Below, piece by piece: positions 33,478 to 43,708 of a DNA stretch of 64,000 nt. The DNA is from Limnomonas spitsbergensis. Its lineage: Eukaryota; Chlorophyta; Chlorophyceae; Chlamydomonadales. Made by a program: the position numbers and the translations under genes. The stretch lies in the NCBI GenBank assembly GCA_037349105.1, contig JAYJMM010000123.1, positions 4,092,001 through 4,156,000 of the forward strand, written 5' to 3'. The notes beneath the pieces are model-generated. The model saw only the letters and a program-made list of their open reading frames with translations, did no database searches and had not been told where the DNA came from. Positions within the stretch are counted from its first letter, which is position 1, and every line of letters begins with the position of its first letter.

Positions 33478-33942
33478 GTCAATAACGTTACACCTCTGGG
33501 CCCGCTCAAAGCTCGGCCGCGTGGGCGCCCAACTGTTGAGAAGGGAGAAAAGAAGAAACTAAAAGGAAGAGGGGGGGAAAGGAACAAAAGGAGAGGCCGG
33601 GAAGGCATAGAAGACCAAGTCCGACACCTGAGTTCCACTATAAGGATAATGTCAATGACGTTAAATCAGCAGGATGCAATGATGCCAACGCTGGCATTTG
33701 GGTGGGACTGTGGGACATGGGCGACGAAGGAGGACGGTGTCTAGTCGTCAATAGCGGTGTGTGGATGGGAGTTGCATGTGGAATGAGACGTGATAATCGT
33801 TGTCAATTCACTACAACAGTTCCTTCTGTCATTGTTGGCTACATACAAAGCCCATTTCTGCACTCCCAGCATCAAGCTATATTTGAGGACAGCTGCCAGG
33901 CCCTGGTACCCTAACGACCCTTCTTTGCCTTCCCGGCCTCTC

Positions 33943-34185
33943 TGTCGCACCATAAAGCAGTAACTGCAATACTACGGTAAATACCGTGAACTCCGGTCAG
34001 GACGCCTTAGAGAGGCGTCCTCTACTCACAAACACGGTACATCACCGTACACACAGGCTCCTTGTACTTCAGACAAGAGCTGTTAACTGGCTACTGTAAG
34101 GTTCAGCCCTAGCAGGAAGTCTCTCTGCCTAGGGGTAAGTCTGGGTGTCCCTGTCTCGTGGGTACCGCCCCTACTACTTCACTCG
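33943..34185. repeat. Split direct repeat A, copy 1
   Basis: 243 bp starting TGTCGCACCATAAAGCAG and ending CTACTACTTCACTCG; the same sequence is at 34829-35071 (offset 886). Confidence 0.93.
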
Positions 34186-34826
34186 AGAGGTTTGCTTCAG
34201 GTCCGTGGCGGACTTCTTCCCCACATAGTGGCGGACGCCTACGGGCGGACTCAGTGACTACACACTGGCCGCGGATGCGCAGCGCGTTAAGCTGTGGCTG
34301 GAACTTCTAGATGACAGACACGGAGCTGGTCACTTGTAAAGCTTAACTGCTGGCCCTTCAGATAGCTGATCTGACGGGTCGCTGAGTCACTCACCGCGTG
34401 AAGCGGGGGATGTCGTAGCCGTAGACTGCGGGCGGTGTCCCAGGTCGGGCTGGGCATCTAGCTGAGGATGACTAGGTTGCTATGTCGGCTCTGAGGCTGA
34501 ACCTGGCTTGATCGTCTTCGTGCCTTCGTGGTACTGGCGTTATTGGTATTCACAGGGTATATCTTGGGATGATAGCCGTTGCTGATTACAATTAGAGGCC
34601 TGTCCACTTAAAAGGAACGAAGTAAGTGTCAAGCGTGCAAGCCGGGATTCAAAGGTCCCGGCAAGCCCTATTTACTGAGTACGGGAAATCTGCTACACTT
34701 CACACTTAAGCGGGATTCTGGGTCTCAGTTCAAATCCGGAGACTCCGCAGATAAGCTGCGGAGGCTCCGCGGCCGCTAACTGCGGTCTAAACGGTTCTGT
34801 CACGTATACGGTAATATACTGTGACA
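34186..34826. repeat. Split direct repeat B, copy 1
   Basis: 641 bp from AGAGGTTTGCTTCAGG to ATATACTGTGACA; the same sequence is at 39487-40127 (offset 5301). Confidence 0.93.
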
Positions 34827-34828
34827 GC

Positions 34829-35071
34829 TGTCGCACCATAAAGCAGTAACTGCAATACTACGGTAAATACCGTGAACTCCGGTCAGGACGCCTTAGAGAG
34901 GCGTCCTCTACTCACAAACACGGTACATCACCGTACACACAGGCTCCTTGTACTTCAGACAAGAGCTGTTAACTGGCTACTGTAAGGTTCAGCCCTAGCA
35001 GGAAGTCTCTCTGCCTAGGGGTAAGTCTGGGTGTCCCTGTCTCGTGGGTACCGCCCCTACTACTTCACTCG
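34829..35071. repeat. Split direct repeat A, copy 2
   Basis: Second copy of the 243 bp block at 33943-34185. It is followed by element interior instead of block B. Confidence 0.93.
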
Positions 35072-36299
35072 CCCCCCCGCTCCTCAGCGTTAAGCCTATC
35101 GGGCATGCGCTGGGAGCCGGAAAAAGGGGTCGGTACTGAAAGAAATCTGGAAAAATCTGTACGCCCAGAAGATCAAAATATCAAAGCAAATCTGCCTGGT
35201 TCAGGCCGTCCCCCGCATCTGCCTGGTTCAGGCTATATACACACATCAGCCTGGTTCAGGCTGTTTTCAAAGCAAAATCTGTACGCCCAGAACTTGTTAG
35301 TTCCCTAACACTGAAGCCTCCTAAACATCTGACTGCAATCCAGCCAGTCGGTAAAAAAAATCCCCTGAAGAAAATCCACTGCAGGAAATGTGCTGCAGGA
35401 CATCCACACAAGGAAATTCACCAAAGAAAAAATTCACTGAAACCCGTGGCGGACCCTAGGTCCACCCACGGTTCTGGGACCCTGACCTCTCTCCGGCCTG
35501 ATCGGGGCACACAGAATCCGGTACCGTCACCAGTGTCATGCTTGGTTGCAGGCAATAAAGGGTCAGTACCCATCAGAAACCCTCAGCAACCATCAGAAAC
35601 CATCAGAAACCATCAGAAATCATCAGAAACCAGAATCTTAAACTTCTGGAAAATATGTACGTAGAAGCTCAAATCGTCTCAGCAAATCTGCCTGGTTCAG
35701 GCCTTCTTTAAAAGAAAAAATCCACAGAGTCTCAGCTGATGCGCAATGCGCAGAATCCTACAAATCCAGGCTGTTCAGCCCACTACTGGCTAGCAAACAG
35801 AGAAATTTTCAAAGTTATCAGGTCAAGCTAAGAACAACCGCTGCTCTCGCCCCACTGCGCCATAGCCGCCTGGTCTTCGATGGCCACAGGAAATGTGCGC
35901 CGTAGCAGCGTGATCCGCCCCCTGCTGTGTTATCATCGCCCGAGTTGACTAATTCTCCTCGCTCATCATCTTCATAACATATGTACTACCGTAGCCTTGC
36001 TGCTACGGTGCTTGAGAAACAAATTTCACTATGTTGCTGCGATAGCTTTAACTCCAATCCTGCATCTTCCGTCTTCGGTCCGCTGACTGCCGGCCCACTG
36101 CCTGCCGGGTACTAGGACAAGCCGCGCTGCGTCTGCATTTTCTGCTCTGTAGGCGCCTGCCCGCTCCTTGCCAGTTACGGCGTGGGTAACGTCACGTGCT
36201 CAGCGGCCTTGCCGCTCTGGGCTCGGCCTCAGGTCTCGGTAAGCTCCGCAAGGCCTGACTCCTCCTCTTTGTTGGAAGCCTAGCGCCACCTTGGCCCAT

Positions 36300-39062
36300 T
36301 TATGGACCGCTCGCTGGGTGACATTGGCTTCTCTTCATCCAAGGAATATCTTTCTCCAAAAAGTCTCTTCCTCCAAGAAGCCTCTCGCGCCTCCTCCTCC
36401 TCATCCGCCTCTTCCTCCTCTTCCATCTCATTCTCCTCTTCTGCCTCTTCTGCCTCCTCTGACGCATGGCATTGCGGATGTCCATCGGCTGCTGACGGGC
36501 ACCTGTTGCGCGATTCTCCCAGATCCTGGCCAGCTCCACATCTGCAGGCACCGCAGCATGGATTGCTACCAGGCACACATTCCTGCTGCTGCTGTCGTCC
36601 ACGTGTGCTGGCACCGGAGACCTGCTGCTCCTACCTGCTTCCACGTCACTGTCAGCTGCCTTGCCTGCCATTGCCTGGCTGGACTTGCTGCAGCCGTCAG
36701 GGCCCAGACTCAGGCTAGGGCTGGCTTGACCCACCGGCCTGCACGGCTCTGCTGAGCGGAAGCCCTCCTGCCTGGGCAATCTGGGCATGCACTCCTGGTG
36801 CTGCGGCGGCTGTGCCTCTTTTTTCGCCTCATGGCTGGCCTGCTCAGCCCCGTGCCACCCGGGTAGTGCCACGTGCCATGTAACCATGGCTGTCTGCTGC
36901 AGCTGCTGCTCTTCCTCTTCCTCACCTGTAGGCAGCCGCGCCTGTAGGTTCTGTTTGGCATGTTCCAAGCGATGCTTCACTATCCTAAGCTGTCTGGTCA
37001 TCCTCATCTTCACTGCTATTATTGGCTGCCTGGCCACCCACAGCTGCCTGGCCATTCCTTTGAGCTTCTGCCGGTACAAATTAACCTTTTCCCTCAGCAT
37101 GGGTATGTAGATTCCCTGCTCCTCTGACCCCCCAGGATTCTCTGCCGCCTCCAGCTGTTTGCTGGCCTGCTGGGCCGCCCCTGGTTCTGATATTGGCACA
37201 TGGACCCCTCCTGGAGCTGCTGCCACTGGTGGTGTGACAGGCCCATCCTCTTCTGGCTGGTGCATCTGCACCAGCACCGGCGCCTGCCTGTGCTCGTGGT
37301 CCTCAACCTCACTTGGTCCAACTGGTTCCTCAGCCACCTGTTGGTTCAGCTTCTGTTCCCACGGATGCAGTTGGTCCGGCTCGCAGCCGCCGGCCAACAC
37401 AGGTGTCACATGGGCTGCCTCCCTCGACAAACACAAACGTGACGCCTGCACCTGCAGTTGGCCTGGCTCACAGCCACCGATCCCTACAGGTGTCACATGA
37501 ATTGCCTCCCTCTGCAAGCACCGTCGTGACGCCTGCAACTGCAGTTGGCCTGGCTCACAACCACCGGCCACCACAGGTGTCACAGGAACGTCCTCCATCT
37601 GAAAACACAGCCGTGACGCATGCACCTGCAGTTGGCCTGGCTCACAGCCACCGATCCCTACAGGTGTCACAGGAACTGCCTCTCTCTGCAAATACAGCCG
37701 TGACGCCTGCACCTGCAGTTGGCTTGGCTCGCAGCCACCGGCCACCACAGTTTTCACAGGAACTGCCTCCTTCTGCAAACACAGCCGTGATGCCTGCACC
37801 TGCAGTTGGTCTGGCTCACAGCCACCGATCCCTACAGGTGTCACAGGAACTGCCTCCATCTGCAAACACAGCCGTGACGCATGCACCTGCAGTTGGCCTG
37901 GCTCACAGCCACCGGCCGCCACAGTTTTCACAGGAACTGCCTCTCTCTGCAAACCCAGTTGTGACGCTTGCACCTGCAGTTGGCTTGGCTCGCAGCCACC
38001 GGTCACTGGTTTGGGTGAAAAAGCATTCCCTATTGGAACACAGTTGATCAGGTGCAGCTGCTCGCTAGCTACCGGGCTATCCTGCCTGGGTGGGCCGGCA
38101 CTCTCTGCCGTAATACAGTTGATCAGGTGCAGCTGCTCGCTAGCTACCAGGCTATCCTGCCTGGGTGGGCCGGCACTCTCTGCCGTAATACAGTTGATCA
38201 GGTGCAGCTGCTCGCTAGCTACCAGGCTATCCTGCCTGGGTGGGCCGGCACTCTCTGCCGTAATACAGTTAATAAGGTGCAGCTGCTCGCTAGCTACCAG
38301 GCTATCCTGCCTGGGTGGGCCGGCACTCTCTGCCGTAATACAGTTGATCAGGTGCTTGGGACTTGGCTCACTGTCACTGCTGAGGATATCAAACATGGAC
38401 CAGCCGTTGGGGGACACCTGATTACCTGGCTGCTCCATACACCTGGTCAATGCCTCCAAGGGTGCGCGCTGCTGGGGCACAGCCAGACTGCTTAACCCCG
38501 CCTGCTCTGCGTCACACACACTTTTCCACACTCCAGTGGCCCACTGCCCTAGCCTGTTCCACCCTATTGGCTGAGTCAGATCCTCCTTCCTTTTTACTGG
38601 GGGCCATTCCGCAGTGGCGGCTTTTGCTCCACCCACCGCCTGCAGATCTGCAGGTTTCCTGATCACCTGACTTCCACCACGGGGCATCGTCCCGTTCTCC
38701 TTTTTAACGCACTGCGCAGCACTTGCCACTCTCATTAGCCTCTTCTGCGTCGCGTATTCTGGCCCACTGCCTAGGTCTCTTGCTCTCCCGCACTCTGCTG
38801 CCCCCTCTGGGGCTGCCGAGGTGCCTGCCCCTTGATCACCGTGATCGGGCTTGTTCTTGACTCGTTGCACGGCTCCTGCCCCACTGGGCAAGTCCTGCTC
38901 TGGTGCGCCTTCTGGACCACTGTCCCGACTTGCGCCACTGGTCTGCGACACCTCAACGGGCCAAGCTTGATCTGCACTGGGCACCTTGCACCCCAAAGCT
39001 GCGGGATCCTCGATCCCTGCTAGCCCGCGAGAAATACGCGTCGCTTCTCCCTCAAGCGCCAT
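36300..39062 (-). CDS. Gag-like 920-residue ORF of the split-repeat retroelement
   Basis: A single uninterrupted frame, MALEGEATRI to a stop at 36300. The N-terminal 230 residues are unrecognised. Then follow four tandem 25-residue units (HLINCITAESAGPPRQD...) from a 75 bp DNA repeat, and about seven 29-residue units (GGCEPGQLQVHASRLCLQ...) from an 87 bp repeat. Next come a basic, probably coiled-coil stretch (KLKGMARQLWVARQP) and a C-terminal Arg/Lys-rich tail (RRMRWKRRKRRMRRRRRER) suited to nucleic-acid binding. No protease, reverse transcriptase or recombinase motif is present. A structural gag-like role is inferred from position and composition, not from family similarity. Confidence 0.6.
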   Translation of the reverse strand: MALEGEATRISRGLAGIEDPAALGCKVPSADQAWPVEVSQTSGASRDSGPEGAPEQDLPSGAGAVQRVKNKPDHGDQGAGTSAAPEGAAECGRARDLGSGPEYATQKRLMRVASAAQCVKKENGTMPRGGSQVIRKPADLQAVGGAKAATAEWPPVKRKEDLTQPIGWNRLGQWATGVWKSVCDAEQAGLSSLAVPQQRAPLEALTRCMEQPGNQVSPNGWSMFDILSSDSEPSPKHLINCITAESAGPPRQDSLVASEQLHLINCITAESAGPPRQDSLVASEQLHLINCITAESAGPPRQDSLVASEQLHLINCITAESAGPPRQDSPVASEQLHLINCVPIGNAFSPKPVTGGCEPSQLQVQASQLGLQREAVPVKTVAAGGCEPGQLQVHASRLCLQMEAVPVTPVGIGGCEPDQLQVQASRLCLQKEAVPVKTVVAGGCEPSQLQVQASRLYLQREAVPVTPVGIGGCEPGQLQVHASRLCFQMEDVPVTPVVAGGCEPGQLQLQASRRCLQREAIHVTPVGIGGCEPGQLQVQASRLCLSREAAHVTPVLAGGCEPDQLHPWEQKLNQQVAEEPVGPSEVEDHEHRQAPVLVQMHQPEEDGPVTPPVAAAPGGVHVPISEPGAAQQASKQLEAAENPGGSEEQGIYIPMLREKVNLYRQKLKGMARQLWVARQPIIAVKMRMTRQLRIVKHRLEHAKQNLQARLPTGEEEEEQQLQQTAMVTWHVALPGWHGAEQASHEAKKEAQPPQHQECMPRLPRQEGFRSAEPCRPVGQASPSLSLGPDGCSKSSQAMAGKAADSDVEAGRSSRSPVPAHVDDSSSRNVCLVAIHAAVPADVELARIWENRATGARQQPMDIRNAMRQRRQKRQKRRMRWKRRKRRMRRRRRERLLGGRDFLEKDIPWMKRSQCHPASGP
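37380..38020. repeat. 87 bp coding tandem repeats in the gag-like ORF
   Basis: Roughly seven imperfect units built on CACCTGCAGTTGGCCTGGCT, CACAGCCACCG and GTGTCACAGGAACTGCCTC. They encode 29-residue units with conserved GGCEP and RLCLQ. Confidence 0.85.
38041..38360. repeat. 75 bp internal tandem array of the retroelement
   Basis: Units start at 38041, 38116, 38191, 38266 and 38341 with CAGTTGATCAGGTGC (one reads CAGTTAATAAGGTGC). TOC1 of Chlamydomonas is known for an internal array of 76 bp repeats; the resemblance is in architecture, and I cannot test sequence homology. Confidence 0.92.
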
Positions 39063-39486
39063 CTGCTGCTCTGAGTCCAGGCCCTGCCTTTCAGTTCACA
39101 CAGTTCACACAGTTCTGGGCCACTGAAATCTCAGCCTCATCAATCCATTGATCACTGATCCTTAGATCCACTTCTGTCAACACTTGGGAATTTGCACTCC
39201 ACCACAAAGGCAAGTCCAGGTGCACAGGCACTATCAGCTGGGTTAATAACTCCACAGCCTGATCTTCAAGCTACGTCTGCTTCTGGGTTGCCACGCCCAG
39301 CGCAAGCAGGGATTGGCTTGGAATATCTATGAGAAATCCTCTGCTCAGTGATTTCTAGCTGTCCAAGGCAGATCCGCTGTCTCAAAAAGAAATTCCAAGC
39401 TCCACAGCACATACACCTTTAGCAGGATTCGTTGGGTCAGGCTGATAAGGCAAGATCCACTACTTCGTTCCTTTTAAGTGGACACG

Positions 39487-40127
39487 AGAGGTTTGCTTCA
39501 GGTCCGTGGCGGACTTCTTCCCCACATAGTGGCGGACGCCTACGGGCGGACTCAGTGACTACACACTGGCCGCGGATGCGCAGCGCGTTAAGCTGTGGCT
39601 GGAACTTCTAGATGACAGACACGGAGCTGGTCACTTGTAAAGCTTAACTGCTGGCCCTTCAGATAGCTGATCTGACGGGTCGCTGAGTCACTCACCGCGT
39701 GAAGCGGGGGATGTCGTAGCCGTAGACTGCGGGCGGTGTCCCAGGTCGGGCTGGGCATCTAGCTGAGGATGACTAGGTTGCTATGTCGGCTCTGAGGCTG
39801 AACCTGGCTTGATCGTCTTCGTGCCTTCGTGGTACTGGCGTTATTGGTATTCACAGGGTATATCTTGGGATGATAGCCGTTGCTGATTACAATTAGAGGC
39901 CTGTCCACTTAAAAGGAACGAAGTAAGTGTCAAGCGTGCAAGCCGGGATTCAAAGGTCCCGGCAAGCCCTATTTACTGAGTACGGGAAATCTGCTACACT
40001 TCACACTTAAGCGGGATTCTGGGTCTCAGTTCAAATCCGGAGACTCCGCAGATAAGCTGCGGAGGCTCCGCGGCCGCTAACTGCGGTCTAAACGGTTCTG
40101 TCACGTATACGGTAATATACTGTGACA
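39487..40127. repeat. Split direct repeat B, copy 2
   Basis: Second copy of the 641 bp block at 34186-34826; it forms the right end of the element. The apparent lack of changes between copies points to a recent insertion. Confidence 0.93.
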
Positions 40128-40244
40128 TCTCCTTTTGTTGCCTTCCCCCCCTCTCCCCTTTCGTTTATTATTTTCTCCCTTCTGAACAGTTGGGCGCCCA
40201 CTCGGCCGAGCTGTAAGCGGGCCCAGAGGTGTAACGTTACTGAC

Positions 40245-40665
40245 CCTAACGCCCCTTCAGCAAGCTACCAAATGCCCAAAGCAACACCTTCGCCCTGCAA
40301 GAAACAAGGCTTGGGCGCACAGTCTGAAATCAGTCAATGTTTCCATGCTCGCTGCACCTCTTTCCTTCAGAAACCGTCCATCATGTCCACACTCCACACC
40401 GGTTCATTAACCGATTCCATGCCTCAATTTTGATAAATGTGCTATATATGTATGCCATATGGACTGGTAAACATCACAACTGGCAATTTGTAAACCCTTA
40501 TATTAACGGAACCGTAGAAAAACCCTACATTTTAATTCCTTACCCCTCCTATACCGGTCAACCGGGTATGTTGTTGAACTACTACATTTTCATAATCTGA
40601 GTTCAAGGAAGGGAAAGGACCCTCGATGCCCAGAGGCCAAACACAGCAGCGCTCACGACCATCCC
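40245..40665. other. Intergenic, no gene seen
   Basis: About 420 bp between the R2 right end and the 3' end of the zinc-finger gene; it presumably includes that gene's 3' UTR. Nothing recognisable in either strand. Confidence 0.4.
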
Positions 40666-43429
40666 TCATCCAAGACACAATGCTAGAAGATCATCCACAT
40701 CCACATCGTCTTCATCATCCGACACCTTTGAGGCCCCCGCCTGAAATCCATCTGTCCACACGTAAGCCACCGACCCGCACTCCTGCTCTTCCTGCCGCAT
40801 CACAGTTTCTTCTTCCAGGGGCACAGGCTGCGGCGCAAACAGGTCCACGGAAGCCGACCACGGCTCTTGAGCGCCTTGGGCCGCCACCATCACCGCATAT
40901 GGGTCGGGTTGGAAAGGCATGTCCGCTTGGCGGGGCACGACTGGGCCGATTGCGCTGGACACATCCGGGCGGGTGCTAACAGCCTGAAGATAAGGCTGGA
41001 GAAAGGAGGGGTACGAGTGTGGGGAGCGAGTTCAGAGTTCAGACTCCTGAAAAAATGTTCAACATGTTGCCAGGTTTTTTGAACACCGGAATGTGAGCCC
41101 TTGTGGACTGCACCCTGCACTTAGAGGGAAGCTGCTCCAAAGGGAGCTGGAGCCCTGCATTCCCTGCCTGTCTACCCGCCCACGCACCTGGGCCGCCGTT
41201 GCCGCTTCCTCTGCCTGTCCACCCGCCCACGCACCTGGGCCGCCCTTGCCGCTTCCTCTGCCTGTCTACCCGCCCACGCACCTGCGCCGCCCTTGCCGCT
41301 TCCTCTGCCTGTCTACCCGCCCACGCACCTGGGCTGCCCTTGCCCCTTCCTCTGCCTGTCTACCCGCCCACGCACCTGCGCCGCCCTCGCCGCTTCCTCT
41401 GCCTGTCTACCCGCCCACGCACCTGGGCTGCCCTTCCCGCTTCCTCTGCCTGTCTACCCGCCCACGCACTTGCGCCGCCCTTGCTGCTTCCTCTGCCTGT
41501 CTACCCGCCCACGCACCTGGGCTGCCCTTGCCGCTTCCTCTGCCCGATCCGCTTGGATTGCCACCTCCTCTGCAGCCAGGTACTCGGCAAGTCCAGCCTC
41601 GTCCAACTCGACTCTTTCCTCCACTTTCAACGGCTGCTCCCAAGTCTCCGGGCTGTACGCAGCCCGCATCTGCTCCAAGATGGGCGCGTACTCAGGCCCC
41701 AGGCCAGCAGCCTCATACCCGTGCAGCAGTGCTGTGCACAGCACCTCGTCCGAGAAGGCAGCCAGGTCTAGAGTCTCCTCAGCTTCAACACTCTCCTCGG
41801 CTTCAACAGATTCGCTGGCCATATGTGCTTGGGCTCCCAGCAGCGCGTTGTACAAGATTACATCCTTGACGAACCCATGTGCGTGGTCAGGGTCCAGAGC
41901 GTTGATCTCACGAGCGCTGTTTGAGGAGTTACCCACACTCTCGTTCCCGTCATCCTCACCGCTGCCTGGGGCACGCAGGACGCCGGTTTGAGATATATAA
42001 TCTCCCAGAGTAGGGAAGGCGGCAGCCTCCTGTCCCAGATTGAATTGCTGCTTGGCCTTGGGGCCTGCTGCCTTGCCGATGGGCCTCTGTTCGACGGGCG
42101 CAAAACCTGGGACGAACGGTTGTAGCGAAGGCTCGCCAGCCTTCCTTTTCCCCGCTATGCCGAGTGACAGCGGGGCAGCGCCGAGCCTAGCTGCGGCTGC
42201 AGCTCCAGGCGGAGGATTCGGCAGCGCAGCAGTTTTGCCCGGCTTGTCCAGCCCTTGCCGCCCGACCTGTTTCTGCAGCTCTGCTTTGGCAGCTCGCAGC
42301 TGATCCTGGGACAAGCCGGGGGCTGTGCTGCTGCTTGCTCCTGATTTCACGGCCCTGCTGACCCGCACGGGGGTTGGGCGATTGGCAGCCAGACGAGCAG
42401 CTTCAGCTGCTGCCGCTGCCGCCGCCTGATGGGCATGAGCAGTGCGTGGGTTCAAAACCAGGGAGCTCGTCTCAGGATATGCCGAGGGTATCAGTGGGCC
42501 CAAAAGGCAATGGTGTGCTTACAGCATGAGATCTGTACACACATTCTTCTTGAGTGGATAACAAGCTGCACATAAATTTGAAATCTGAAGATGGACAGTG
42601 AAGGGTGCATATGAGAATCAAGAGGGGAAACAAATTGGCTGCTTTAGCTTTTTTTGCTGTTGTTGAAAAAGCTCAACACGTTTGTGAGCATTAGCACCGT
42701 GTACCTTCTAGCGCCCTGTGGAATCTTCATATCTGGAATCTGAAATCCGAGAAGCAAGGGGAGGGAGTTCTTATCCCATGGCTGTTATAAGGGACTCACT
42801 GCTTTTTGAGGTGGTGGTTTCGGTACTGGAGGGGGCTTTGGTATCTTGACATGCACAGGCGGTGGTAGGACCGCGCACGCAGCTGCCTTTTTCTTCTTGT
42901 TCTTGTGGACGATACGCCTAAGGGACTCTATGGAGCCCTTGCATGCCTCTCCCTCGGTAGATGGGTGTTTACCCCAGCCCCTTTGGACATGCAGAAAAAC
43001 GGGGGTGAATGGCAAAGCGTTGGGGGCGGTTCTGACAGATTAAAATGAAGGTATAAAGCGCGCCTCACCTTGGGCATGAGAAACCAGACAAGCGAGATAT
43101 CGGTAATCCCTGTTTTCGTAAACTCTCCTCGATGCAAATCTGTCAGGAAGACACACACGGAAGACACAAGTATCAGTGACAGTGAGTGTAGCGGCAACGG
43201 TCGTCACGGAGTATCATAGAACCCACTTGATGATAAACGTTCCGATCGCAGCTCTTCCGCTTGCATTTCAGCTCTGCGCAGATTTCCTCCTGCGCGCCAA
43301 GGTGGCAGAGCGTCATTACTCGATTACGCCTTACTTCTTGAAAGTCACAGCGCAAAGATCTAATGAACAGACCTCTTCATAAATCATGTCTCCACACCAG
43401 AGACAAATCGGCTTCGCTTCTCCCGACAT
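40666..43429 (-). CDS. C4HC3-type zinc-finger protein, 6 exons, function unknown
   Basis: Exons: 43429-43373, 43289-43227, 43139-43069, 42980-42800, 42470-41517 and 40983-40666, giving 547 residues. The ATG at 43429 gives MSGEAKPICLWCGD. Metal ligands are C9, C12, C23, C28, C33, H39, C42, C62 and a Cys near 77. The context (CKRKSCDRNVYHQIC, GFSCPRGWGKHPS, ACKGSI, HKNKKKK) resembles a PHD/RING-like cross-brace finger followed by a basic patch and a Pro-Lys stretch (PKPPPVPKPPP). The remaining about 420 residues are Ala/Glu-rich, low complexity with acidic ends (SDDEDDVDVDD near the C-terminus). The finger may bind protein or chromatin, but no family was identified. The exon 5 acceptor (CCTGAG at 42471) is weak and is the least certain boundary. 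Exon 1 is assumed to end at GAG/GTCTGT because that keeps the frame into the finger. Confidence 0.75.
41160..41545. repeat. 47 bp tandem array, copies of the exon 5 donor of the zinc-finger gene
   Basis: On the minus strand exon 5 ends GAAGCGGCAAGGGCAGCCCA then G, followed by donor GTGCGTGGGCGGGTAGACAG. About eight head-to-tail 47 bp copies of this junction follow in the intron. Each copy has AG just before the 21 bp coding block (EAARAAQ) and a GTGCGT or AGTGCGT after it. Confidence 0.92.
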
Positions 43430-43708
43430 GACTGTACAGCGTTCACAAACGGAAGGAGAAAAAGATTACAGAGGCTTGAACTCGAGAAAAGTTGGACGTG
43501 GAGACAGTGCGGCGTTCGCTTTAGTCTCTAGAAGGGCTGACCCTGGGCCGACCCCTTCGTACTAAACGGAGGTTTTGCGCAGGTTCTAGAGCGGGGCTTA
43601 CGTGTTGACAGTTGATGTGGCAGCGTGGCATTCGAGCTTGCAAACAATTTATCTAAAGACGCACCTAACTGCTGTTGAACTTATACTAAGCTTCACATAA
43701 TATTCGAA
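43430..43708. promoter_or_regulatory. Divergent promoter region, zinc-finger gene / PSMD5
   Basis: 279 bp separate the two start codons (43429 minus, 43709 plus). Both promoters must lie here; no specific motif is claimed. Confidence 0.55.

Larger units (their letters stand above)
33943..40127 (-). mobile_element. Non-autonomous PAT/TOC1-like retroelement with split direct repeats
   Basis: Two blocks are present twice. Block A is 243 bp (33943-34185 and 34829-35071) and block B is 641 bp (34186-34826 and 39487-40127), with copies that look identical. The plus-strand order is A-B-GC-A-interior-B. Read on the minus strand, in the sense of the internal ORF, this is B-interior-A-B-A, the split-direct-repeat layout known for PAT/Ngaro-type DIRS elements and for Chlamydomonas TOC1. 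The ends are TGTCGC...GTGACA, and the internal B-A junction is GTGACAGCTGTCGC. TCTC flanks both sides, either a 4 bp duplication or microhomology. The only long ORF is gag-like (36300-39062, minus). No reverse transcriptase, RNase H or tyrosine recombinase is visible. An alternative reading is two adjacent 884 bp TG...CA LTRs, the second interrupted. Confidence 0.75.
33478..40244. mobile_element. R2 inverted-repeat element, split by a later 6.2 kb insertion
   Basis: The left inverted repeat at 33478-33620 starts GTCAATAACGTTACACCTCT, continues GGGCGCCCAACTGTT and then a purine-rich run to GGCCGGGAAGGC. The right inverted repeat is its reverse complement but is cut in two: the outer part is 40128-40244 and the inner part 33900-33942. 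Without the insertion the element would be about 580 bp. The intact left arm gives the sequence of the target site before insertion. Confidence 0.78.

Noticed and set aside
37313..38047. 244-codon plus-strand open frame with repeats
   Set aside because: Antisense of the 87 bp repeats of the 920-codon minus-strand ORF, which spans the region continuously.
41093..41991. Plus-strand Pro/Leu-rich open frames of over 200 codons
   Set aside because: Antisense of the 47 bp array and of zinc-finger gene exon 5.
43335..43429. Longer exon 1 of the zinc-finger gene ending at GAA/GTAAGG (43335)
   Set aside because: The donor is good, but its phase gives a stop soon after entering exon 2. The GAG/GTCTGT donor at 43373 keeps the finger in frame.
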